From Pseudobdellovibrio sp. (GTDB lineage Bacteria; Bdellovibrionota; Bdellovibrionia; Bdellovibrionales; Bdellovibrionaceae): 7,842 bases of DNA. The notes under the pieces were generated by a model, which was not told where the DNA came from, did no database searches, and saw nothing but the letters and a program-made list of their open reading frames with translations. Below, piece after piece: positions 1-6,087 of this stretch (the first letter of the stretch is position 1; the number at the start of each line of letters is the position of its first letter). Both the position numbers and the translations under genes were made by a program. Location of the stretch: the NCBI GenBank assembly GCA_025449725.1, contig JANWIU010000179.1:1-7842 (forward strand). Reading direction: 5' to 3'.

Positions 1-263
1 AAAGTTTCATAAATAGTTAAATCCAGATTTAACGTCGGTGTCTGTTGCAAATAAGCAAAGCGGAGATTGTTGTCAAAAGAAATAGAGCCCGAATCTGGTT
101 TGTTCAAACCGGCAATTAATCCCAGTAGCGTCGATTTACCTGCGCCGTTAGGGCCGATAAGACCTACGCGCTCTGACGTGTCGACGGCAAACGAGACATT
201 TTTGAAAAGAGTTTTAGCTGCAAAGGCTTTCGAGATTTGGTGGGCAGAAACAAGAGTGGGCAT
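1..263 (-). CDS. ABC-F family ATPase, Uup-like (N-terminal 87 codons; 3' part beyond the left edge)
   Basis: The translation starts MPTLVSAHQISKAF and runs off the window edge. It holds a perfect Walker A, GPNGAGKST, at about residues 37-45, preceded by the strand ERVGLI, and a Q-loop region YLQQTPTL near residues 71-78. The short segment between Walker A and the Q-loop, and the form RFAYLQQTP, are typical of ABC-F proteins such as Uup rather than of ABC transporters with membrane domains. ABC-F proteins are soluble tandem ATPases that act on the ribosome. The second ATPase domain and the linker are not visible, so the subfamily (Uup, EttA or other) is open. The start ATG lies 7 bp after the stop of the small secreted-protein gene, so the two are probably co-transcribed. 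I see no good Shine-Dalgarno before it, which fits translational coupling. The ABC-F call is fairly sure; Uup is tentative. Confidence 0.85.
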   Translation of the reverse strand, partial: MPTLVSAHQISKAFAAKTLFKNVSFAVDTSERVGLIGPNGAGKSTLLGLIAGLNKPDSGSISFDNNLRFAYLQQTPTLNLDLTIYET

Positions 264-270
264 TTATAAA

Positions 271-558
271 CTATTTTTTCTGCTTAATTTCAGCTTTTTT
301 AGCCTGGCAGGCCTTCAAATCGTCCGCATCAATTTTGATTTCAGAAATTTTTTCGTTGTTGAGTAGCGGCTGCATACAATCACGGTAAAGACTGATCTTT
401 GTTTTACTGATTTTTGCGTAGGTCTTACAGGCATCCAAAATCTTATTGCAAGGGCCTTCGCGCAGATCACTGTCCTGATCCGCAAATGCAGACGGGCTTG
501 CCAATAAAGCAAAAGCACAAATCATGCGAATTAAAACCTGGTTCATCTTGATTTTCAT
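271..558 (-). CDS. Small secreted protein with four conserved-looking cysteines, function unknown
   Basis: This 95-residue protein has an N-terminal Sec signal (MKIKMNQVLIRMICAFALLASP) with a likely signal peptidase I site after AFA at residues 24-26. The mature part of about 69 residues is lysine-rich and contains four cysteines, C37, C44, C61 and C84, spaced C-x6-C-x16-C-x22-C, enough for two disulfides in the periplasm. The C-terminus is a charged helix ending AEIKQKK. I do not recognise a named family, although secreted proteins of this size and pattern occur in predatory and other environmental Proteobacteria-like lineages (from memory). The start at 558 follows the purine-rich AAGAGA directly; an ATG four codons downstream (544-546) puts that site about 12 nt upstream and is equally possible. 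The gene ends 7 bp before the ABC-F start. The 87 bp upstream hold no convincing -35/-10 pair, so it may be read through from the DUF218 gene. Confidence 0.75.
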   Translation of the reverse strand: MKIKMNQVLIRMICAFALLASPSAFADQDSDLREGPCNKILDACKTYAKISKTKISLYRDCMQPLLNNEKISEIKIDADDLKACQAKKAEIKQKK

Positions 559-608
559 TCTCTTAGAATACCATTATCCGGCTGGTTTTAAAACATAAAA
601 CGCCAATC

Positions 609-650
609 CTTTAACACAGCTGCAATAGGTTAAAGTTAAATCGCGTTAAA
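609..650. repeat. Cluster of four GTTAAA hexamers, one inverted, forming a 7-bp dyad
   Basis: GTTAAA occurs at 629-634, 635-640 and 645-650, and inverted as TTTAAC at 610-615. CTTTAAC (609-615) and GTTAAAG (629-635) are a perfect 7-bp inverted repeat around a 13-nt loop that itself contains the palindrome CAGCTG (617-622). The cluster sits in the gap between the DUF218 gene and the small secreted-protein gene; the last copy overlaps the TAA stop of the former. It could be an operator for the downstream pair, a weak terminator (no T-run follows on either strand), or chance in AT-rich DNA. Confidence 0.3.
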
Positions 651-1437
651 AGCTTAATCCTGTGGTTTTTAAAAAATAGGCTTTTAAAATTCCGGCATAT
701 TCATGAGCAACCATATTATTAAAATACAGATTCGCTACGTCAGGATAAAGGTGAGTATAGGCCTTCACCCGGTCAGCAGGGGCAGGGACCACGGTTATGC
801 CGTTCAATTGAAAACAAATTTCACTTCGTTTCAAATGAAAACCGGAAGTGACCAAAACTTTGTTTTCATACTTTCGGTCAGCAATAACTTTAAAAACATT
901 TTGTGCATTTTCGTAGGTGTTGCGGCTTTCAGTTTCCGTTAAAATATCAGACTCAATTACACCTAGTTGTTGCAGCAAGGACTTCATTGTGACAGCTTCA
1001 GTTTCTCCGCTGCCAGAGGGGTCACCTCCGGAAGCGATAATATTGCAAACCTTACCGGTTTTCTTGCATTGAAAGTAAAGTCTCGCGGCCTCGGTTGTTC
1101 TTGAAATGCCGAAGACCTGAGGGCTAACGTATTCAGGGGACCAGCGGGCCTGGCCGCTGCCTAATACGATAATTAAGTTATTGTCCTTCCACTCGGGATT
1201 AAGAGGTGCCGTGTAGGGCTGAAGGGTGGCCAGTGACCATTCTGTTACAGGTCCAGAACCGGCCGCAGCTAAAGTTAGTATTCCTAAAAATAAAACAAAA
1301 ACAGATAACTTAGACCTTTTTCCTAATTGCAGAAAAAAAGCGATTATGAATAGGGCTAAAACGAATGACAAAATCACTTTTAAAGCTTGCCAAAATAGGG
1401 AGTCTTTGCCAACTCTAATTAGAGATGAAAAATACAT
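646..1437 (-). CDS. DUF218 (YdcF/ElyC/SanA-type) inner-membrane protein
   Basis: This 263-residue protein has two N-terminal membrane helices (about residues 17-37 and 43-60) followed by a DUF218 domain. The domain motifs are NLIIVLGSGQ (87-96), IASGG (134-138), GETEA (144-148), the hallmark ESRNTYENA (170-178), and LVTSGFHLKRS (195-205) leading to the terminal EYAGILKAYF. Length and two-helix layout match ElyC (YcbC) of E. coli, about 260 residues, which is needed for normal peptidoglycan assembly at low temperature and is linked to the undecaprenyl lipid carrier. SanA and YdcF are shorter relatives, so ElyC is the nearest analogue, but I would not transfer the name firmly. The start at 1437 is chosen because the N-terminus aligns in style and length with ElyC; its ribosome site is weak. 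It overlaps the start of the divergent beta-helix gene by 13 bp, so any promoter of its own must lie inside that gene. Confidence 0.88.
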   Translation of the reverse strand: MYFSSLIRVGKDSLFWQALKVILSFVLALFIIAFFLQLGKRSKLSVFVLFLGILTLAAAGSGPVTEWSLATLQPYTAPLNPEWKDNNLIIVLGSGQARWSPEYVSPQVFGISRTTEAARLYFQCKKTGKVCNIIASGGDPSGSGETEAVTMKSLLQQLGVIESDILTETESRNTYENAQNVFKVIADRKYENKVLVTSGFHLKRSEICFQLNGITVVPAPADRVKAYTHLYPDVANLYFNNMVAHEYAGILKAYFLKTTGLSF

Positions 1438-3794
1438 TGTTTTTTACTTTGGCGTCCTGGCTGTTATTTGGGTCTATTTCTAATGCAACTGCGGCGGCTA
1501 AAATCCCGGCTGCAATTGAGATTCCGGCAGAAAACTTCGAACAAAAACTGAACGAAGCGCTTGAGACGGCTCCGGCCGGCAGCGAAATCGTCATGCCTGA
1601 AGGCCGCTTTAGTATGTTGAATGAACTGGTTATTGCAAAACCGGGTATCACGTTACGCGGTAAAGGGATGGAAAAAACCATTCTGTCTTTTAAAAATCAA
1701 AAAACCGGATCGCAAGGCGTTTTCGGAAATACGGATTATCTGACTTTTGAAGATTTCGCGATTGAAGATTCTGCCGGAAACGGTTTGAAGGTCGTGCAGT
1801 CGAATTCACCTGTATTTAGACGCGTGAAAATCACATGGACTTCCGGCCCTAACGAACAAAATGGTGCTTACGGACTTTATCCGGTCATGAGCCGCAATGT
1901 TTTAATTGAAGACTGTGATGTTAGTTATGCTTCCGATGCCGGAGTTTACGTAGGCCAGTCAGAAAACATCATCGTGCGTAGAAATAAAGTTCATGGAAAC
2001 GTCGCGGGCATTGAAATTGAAAATTCTAAATTCGCAGACGTGTATGATAATCACACTTTTGACAATACCGCGGGCGTATTAATTTTTAATTTGCCGAACT
2101 TGCCGGTTAAAGGCGGGCGGCAAACTCGCGTGTACAATAATTTGATTGAAAACAATAATTTAAAAAATTTTTCAACCGAAGGCGGAATCGTTCACCTGGT
2201 GCCGGAAGGCGTTGGTGTGCTTGTGATGGCCAACGGCGAAGTCGAAATCTTCAATAATCAGATTAAAGAAAATAAATTTATCGGTGTGGCCATTGCTCAC
2301 TATGCGATTTCAGAAAAAAAATATGATGACACTTCCTATGACCCGAAGCCGAAGCATATTTACATTCACAACAATAAGATTTCAAAACGCCGCTTTCATT
2401 GGTTTGCGTATAACCGGTTAACAGTAATCGTAAAACTATTAGCCGGCTTAAGAACGCCTGAAATTGTCTATGACGGAATCGAAGACGGCACTTACGAAGG
2501 TAAAGCAGGAAGTGAAAACGACCGGCTTTGTATTCAGAATAATTCCACCTATGATGAAGAGCCGGTCACTTACGGTAACTTGCATCTCGATAATCAAAGA
2601 AAAGGCTATCCGTTCCCTGGTGGGCCAGCGACTTATGAAATGGCTCCGCACAACTGTACTTTTACGCCGTTTCCAGCTGTGGCTTTAGATGCGCGTCCTG
2701 ATCTTGATAAAACTTTTAAACAGTTAAACAGCAAAATGGTGTCGCCTCAGACAGTAGAAAAATTCTGTAGTAAAAAATCGGCCGGTGTTAACTGGGCTGC
2801 TGCCGAATATGACTGCCCGAAGTTATCGGACTATCACCTTTTTGCAAATGCGGGTGATCCGACTAAAGACGGTCTGTCAGGCGGGTTCGAATACAAACTT
2901 AATAACGAACTTTTTACTGACTACGCAGAAAAAAGCCGTTTTATCTTTTTGCCTCCGGGCCAAAAAATCGATTACCGTGGCACAGGCGTTTTAGATTTGC
3001 CTGTGGGTTCGATCGTTACAAAAACCTTTTCGTTTTACACTGAATCAAGTGGCGGCAAAACCATTCCGATTGAAACGCGCTTATTAACCAGAAGAAAATC
3101 CGGCTGGCAGGCCTCTGTTTACCGCTGGGATTTAGAAAAAAAGGAAGCGTATTTATTTTTAGGCGGCGAAATCCGCCCGATGAAAATTTTGGTTCACAAC
3201 GAGCGTAAGCTTGATATCGAATACGGAATTCCTAACCGCCGTCAGTGTATTTCCTGTCATGCGACTGATTTAAGTAAGAGAAATGAATTGTCGCTTATTG
3301 GCCCTAAAGCTAAATTTCTTAATCACAGTCTGAATCCGTTAACTGAAGGCAAAAATCAAATTTTGTGGCTGAACGATACTAACCGAATTAAAAATCTTCC
3401 GCCTTTCAGCGAAGTACCGGTTGTAGCGGTGTGGAATGATCCCCTTTCCGGTTCGCTTGATAAGCGCGCTAAAGCCTACTTGGATATTAACTGCGCCCAC
3501 TGCCACAGCCCTATGGGTGCTGCTACCAATACCGGATTATTCTTAGCGACAGAGGTACCTACAGAAAGTGTTAACTATGGACGATGCAAACCGCCTGTGG
3601 CTGCAGGTTTTGGCTCTGGCGGGTATTTGTATGACGTAAATCCGGGGCATCCTGAAACATCGATTTTACCGTTCCGAATGCAGAGTAATTTGTTGGCTGC
3701 GCGAATGCCGCAGTTAGGACGATCGGTTGTACATGTGGAAGCTGTGAAGTTGATTAATGACTGGGTTTCTCACATGTCGGGCGATTGCCGTTAG
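1425..3794 (+). CDS. Secreted fusion of a parallel beta-helix protein and a di-haem c-type cytochrome (TIGR03805 + TIGR03806 type)
   Basis: This 789-residue protein has a signal peptide (MKNTLFFTLASWLLFGS, AXA-type cleavage near residues 22-25, no lipobox). Residues about 35-320 are a right-handed parallel beta-helix. Its repeated turns are rich in Asn and aromatic residues, for example NVLIEDCDVSYASDAGVYVG (158-177), NIIVRRNKVHGNVAGIEIEN (181-200), TRVYNNLIENNN (234-245) and VEIFNNQIKENKFIGVAI (273-290). From about 465 (KLSDYHLF) a second module begins, with FTDYAEKSRFIFLPPG (497-512), FSFYTESSGG, IETRLLTRRKSGWQASVYRW and two haem c attachment sites: CISCH at 608-612 and CAHCH at 690-694, within RAKAYLDINCAHCHSP. 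The C-terminal RMQS...ARMPQLGR (751-766) offers a methionine (M761) as an axial ligand. These halves match, from memory, the paired families TIGR03805 (beta-helix) and TIGR03806 (SO2930-type di-haem cytochrome), normally two adjacent genes and sometimes fused; the function is unknown. The protein should be periplasmic or surface-exposed. The start is fixed by the signal peptide. The neighbouring gene is convergent, so it appears monocistronic. Confidence 0.9.
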   Translation: MKNTLFFTLASWLLFGSISNATAAAKIPAAIEIPAENFEQKLNEALETAPAGSEIVMPEGRFSMLNELVIAKPGITLRGKGMEKTILSFKNQKTGSQGVFGNTDYLTFEDFAIEDSAGNGLKVVQSNSPVFRRVKITWTSGPNEQNGAYGLYPVMSRNVLIEDCDVSYASDAGVYVGQSENIIVRRNKVHGNVAGIEIENSKFADVYDNHTFDNTAGVLIFNLPNLPVKGGRQTRVYNNLIENNNLKNFSTEGGIVHLVPEGVGVLVMANGEVEIFNNQIKENKFIGVAIAHYAISEKKYDDTSYDPKPKHIYIHNNKISKRRFHWFAYNRLTVIVKLLAGLRTPEIVYDGIEDGTYEGKAGSENDRLCIQNNSTYDEEPVTYGNLHLDNQRKGYPFPGGPATYEMAPHNCTFTPFPAVALDARPDLDKTFKQLNSKMVSPQTVEKFCSKKSAGVNWAAAEYDCPKLSDYHLFANAGDPTKDGLSGGFEYKLNNELFTDYAEKSRFIFLPPGQKIDYRGTGVLDLPVGSIVTKTFSFYTESSGGKTIPIETRLLTRRKSGWQASVYRWDLEKKEAYLFLGGEIRPMKILVHNERKLDIEYGIPNRRQCISCHATDLSKRNELSLIGPKAKFLNHSLNPLTEGKNQILWLNDTNRIKNLPPFSEVPVVAVWNDPLSGSLDKRAKAYLDINCAHCHSPMGAATNTGLFLATEVPTESVNYGRCKPPVAAGFGSGGYLYDVNPGHPETSILPFRMQSNLLAARMPQLGRSVVHVEAVKLINDWVSHMSGDCR

Positions 3795-3826
3795 TTCGCG
3801 TTCGGCTTTTCTGCAGTGAAGGTTTC

Positions 3827-4960
3827 CTAATTTACTGATGCGGCCATGGCGTGGCAGCTCATTGCGCGGCGCGGGCGCCACATTCGCATAATCTGTTCAA
3901 TCGGTTTTGACTTAACTAATTTTGGACCGAAATTCAAAACGACTCCGGTGCCTGTTAGAACTAAAAATCCAAGACTCGCATAGGGCAGTCCAACCAAGGC
4001 ACCAACTGCAGCCAGCACAGAAATTCCTGATCCCGCAAAAAGGGCCACATTTTTATAAACGCTGTGCCGTGCTGCCAGTTCAGGGTTCATTTCTTCAAGG
4101 CGGCTAACTGTTTTAAGAACACCGACTTCGTAAACGCCTTGAGATCCGGTTGACTTCGCCACCGTTAAAAAAAGATTTTCTGCGATGGGAATATCCAACA
4201 CCTTCATTGCTGTTTCACAGACGATTAAGAATGCGGCCTCTAGGCTGGCCCAGCGGCCGTAGGTTTCAACTTCCTTTAAGACTTTTTCTGCTTTTGCAGG
4301 GTCTTCGCCCGGAGTTCCCTTTATGAGGCCCATTTTTTTTGCGGCGTTAACCAGTAAAACAGAATTTGAGAGATACTTCATGACCTTGTCACTTTTAAGC
4401 TGAATAGCGGCTGACATGGTGCCGGTTAAAACGCCGATGACCAGCGCGTGTTCCAGTGGAATCTGCTTACCGACAATCAAGCCGATGGTTACAGTCGTGC
4501 CGTTGGCAATAAACCTGACGACGGCCAGTGTTGTATTGTAGTGGCGTTTTAAAAAACCGGGGCGCGCGGGCTCTACCGCGATGTTTTTCTGAGGAGAAGT
4601 GTGGCGGGCATCAATGGTTTGAGAAATTTCATTTGCGACGGCAATAGCAGCGGCATCAGAAGGGCGGGGAATGTGGTCAGAAGCCGTCACATTTAGGCGG
4701 TACAAATGTTGGGTGCGTTTGTTACCGAGGCTTTGTTCGATTTGCCTTTTTGCTTCAGCTAAATCTTTTGAATTTGAAGCATCAAAGCTTTGAACTTCCA
4801 TATGGCCGGGCCCGTATGGCGTAGGAACATTCTCTGTCGACATGAAAACGGACTTGGTGTTTTCGTTTGATTCGGCCGCGTAAGCATTCTGAATTTTCAG
4901 GTTAAGCCCGAAGACAAAAAGAAAGGATAAAAAGAGGGTTTTTAAAAACGTTCTGGTCAT
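3827..4960 (-). CDS. Exported multi-pass membrane protein of unknown function
   Basis: I do not recognise this protein. From the chosen ATG (MTRTFLKTLFLSFLFVFGLN) it has a classic signal peptide with cleavage at AYA (residues 26-28). An in-frame ATG nine codons upstream, at 4987, would give a 386-residue form with a less typical N-terminus and no Shine-Dalgarno; the inner ATG has a modest AGG 3 nt away. The mature part opens with about 105 polar, soluble residues. It then has hydrophobic stretches at about 145-165 and 169-188 (VRFIANGTTVTIGLIVG, then VIGVLTGTMSAAIQ), a charged helix EDPAKAEKVLKEVETYGRW, a moderately hydrophobic segment near 237-254, and a hydrophobic pair at about 303-344. 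The tail is basic: RMWRPRRAMSCHAMAASVN. The gene is transcribed alone: it is convergent with the cytochrome fusion and divergent from the peptidase gene. A regulatory or structural role in the inner membrane is only a guess. Confidence 0.75.
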   Translation of the reverse strand: MTRTFLKTLFLSFLFVFGLNLKIQNAYAAESNENTKSVFMSTENVPTPYGPGHMEVQSFDASNSKDLAEAKRQIEQSLGNKRTQHLYRLNVTASDHIPRPSDAAAIAVANEISQTIDARHTSPQKNIAVEPARPGFLKRHYNTTLAVVRFIANGTTVTIGLIVGKQIPLEHALVIGVLTGTMSAAIQLKSDKVMKYLSNSVLLVNAAKKMGLIKGTPGEDPAKAEKVLKEVETYGRWASLEAAFLIVCETAMKVLDIPIAENLFLTVAKSTGSQGVYEVGVLKTVSRLEEMNPELAARHSVYKNVALFAGSGISVLAAVGALVGLPYASLGFLVLTGTGVVLNFGPKLVKSKPIEQIMRMWRPRRAMSCHAMAASVN

Positions 4961-5136
4961 AACCTGCAATACGGACCAAATAGCCATAAACGTGCCATCG
5001 CAAGGTCGAATTTAGCCGCATTTTGGCCGGCAATAATGACTACAGTATAGTGAGTGTGCCCAAAAGCGCTGGCTAAAGGTTGGCCGAATTTTGAAAAGGG
5101 GATTGTATAAATTTCCTGTCTAAAGGATGGCTCTGT

Positions 5137-5164
5137 TTGAATCTTAAATCTGTGTTATTTTAAT
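5137..5164 (+). promoter_or_regulatory. Candidate sigma-70-type promoter of the peptidase-ABM operon
   Basis: TTGAAT (5137-5142) and TTTAAT (5159-5164) are separated by 16 bp and match the -35 and -10 consensus at 4 of 6 and 5 of 6 positions. Transcription would begin near 5171, about 17 nt before the start codon, just leaving room for the ribosome site. The rest of the gap between the two divergent genes (4988-5136) holds no promoter I would defend for the leftward gene. It has a TATACT-like element on the minus strand near 5043-5048 without a good -35, inside a short imperfect dyad ACTA-CAGTA-TAGT (5039-5051). Confidence 0.4.
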
Positions 5165-5177
5165 AAGAAAAAATACC

Positions 5178-5181
5178 AGGA
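5178..5181 (+). promoter_or_regulatory. Shine-Dalgarno site for the cysteine peptidase gene
   Basis: AGGA lies 6 nt before the ATG at 5188. It is the clearest ribosome-binding site in the window and fixes the start of the peptidase gene, in agreement with the signal peptide that begins at that codon. Confidence 0.65.
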
Positions 5182-5187
5182 TATCAA

Positions 5188-6087
5188 ATGAATAAATTTA
5201 TATTTTTTATTGCTCTTGTTTGTACAAATTTTCTTTGGGCAGCTGAAGTCACGATCAACGTCGATAAAGCAAAATCAGTGGCTGCTTTTGATCTGGCAGT
5301 AGGTTCGGAAGTAACACTGGAATCTCCCATTCCTGAGCAGGCAGGGCCCGCTGTTTACATGGGAAAAGCCACCATGCCAAATGGTGCGACTTCGTATCAA
5401 ATGTTTCTGCAAAAGAGTTCTGAAAAATTTCTCTTTTTTAAAGCGTCAGATGTCGATATGGGTTCAAACAAGGTACAAAGTATATTGAATCCGTACGAGC
5501 AAGCCGGTGGAACTTGTACCGGATATGCCATCTTTGGATTTTTGACACAAAGTCATTTGTCTGGATTCAGCGGTACCGGACTGTTAGCAAAAAAATTGAG
5601 TGATGAAAAAGGCCGTACAACTTTGTTGGTTGATAACATCAATGAATACTATTTAACTCCGCAGCACAGATATTCTATTCAGGGAATTTTAAATAAATAC
5701 GGGAAGCAATTCGGATTCGCCTGCAAAACCTATAAGTATGAAACTTACCAAAAATTAAAAGGCCGTGTGATTGGTCAGGTAAACAGTGGGATGCCGGTTC
5801 TGGTTTCATTTAATATCGGGCCGAATATGTACCGTTCTCCGTTTGAACTTAAATTGGTAAATGATTCTGCCGCAATTGATCAGCGGTTGTGGCTTCCGCG
5901 TCGCGAAGGCGAGCGCAATTCCGGCGGCCATACGGTGGTGGCAGCAGCAGCCTTTGAATATAACAACAAAAGTTATCTCATCATGCTGGATTCAGACTGG
6001 ACAGAGCCCCGCGTGTGGGACATGGAAGCCTTCCTAAATGACCCGAAAACCGTAACCAACGAAATCGAACTGACGGTTTGCAAATAA
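5188..6087 (+). CDS. Secreted papain-like (C39-like) cysteine peptidase, putative
   Basis: This 299-residue protein has a signal peptide (MNKFIFFIALVCTNFLW, cleavage near residue 18-19). Residues about 20-95 are a strand-rich region ahead of the catalytic core and could be a pro- or binding domain. The core begins NPYEQAGGTCTGYAIFGFL (101-119). C110, followed by T-G-Y-A at the start of a helix, is the presumed nucleophile, and E104/Q105 lies where papain-fold enzymes keep the oxyanion glutamine. The second half carries SGGHTVVAAAAFEY with H248, then YLIMLDSDW with D268 or D270 in place of the papain asparagine or C39 aspartate. The order Cys-His-Asp, the GGH motif and the spacing support a papain-fold peptidase, closest in style to C39-like or staphopain-type enzymes. 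No exact family name comes to mind, and transglutaminase-like or inactive variants cannot be excluded. It should act in the periplasm or outside the cell. The stop codon abuts the next gene's ATG, so the two form an operon. Confidence 0.72.
   Translation: MNKFIFFIALVCTNFLWAAEVTINVDKAKSVAAFDLAVGSEVTLESPIPEQAGPAVYMGKATMPNGATSYQMFLQKSSEKFLFFKASDVDMGSNKVQSILNPYEQAGGTCTGYAIFGFLTQSHLSGFSGTGLLAKKLSDEKGRTTLLVDNINEYYLTPQHRYSIQGILNKYGKQFGFACKTYKYETYQKLKGRVIGQVNSGMPVLVSFNIGPNMYRSPFELKLVNDSAAIDQRLWLPRREGERNSGGHTVVAAAAFEYNNKSYLIMLDSDWTEPRVWDMEAFLNDPKTVTNEIELTVCK

Noticed and set aside
16..33. Inverted repeat GTTAAAT-ccag-ATTTAAC
   Set aside because: It lies inside the ABC-F coding region over ordinary family-like residues (LNLDLTIY), has no T-run, and is likely chance.
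559..645. Promoter for the small secreted-protein gene (GATAAT on the minus strand at 578-573, or TTGGCG at 606-601)
   Set aside because: The two elements are 22 bp apart, too far for a usual sigma-70 promoter, and neither has a better partner.
1415..1681. 88-codon open frame on the minus strand opposite the beta-helix gene
   Set aside because: It lies antisense to the well-supported signal peptide and first beta-helix turns, overlaps the DUF218 start in another frame, and has no recognisable protein features.
3787..3810. Possible intrinsic terminator after the cytochrome fusion: GCCG (3787-3790), CGGC (3803-3806), then TTTT
   Set aside because: The stem is only 4 bp with a 12-nt loop and just four T residues, too weak to call.
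5039..5051. Imperfect dyad ACTA-CAGTA-TAGT between the divergent genes as an operator
   Set aside because: The arms are only 4 bp and no second copy is seen nearby; it is mentioned only in the promoter note.
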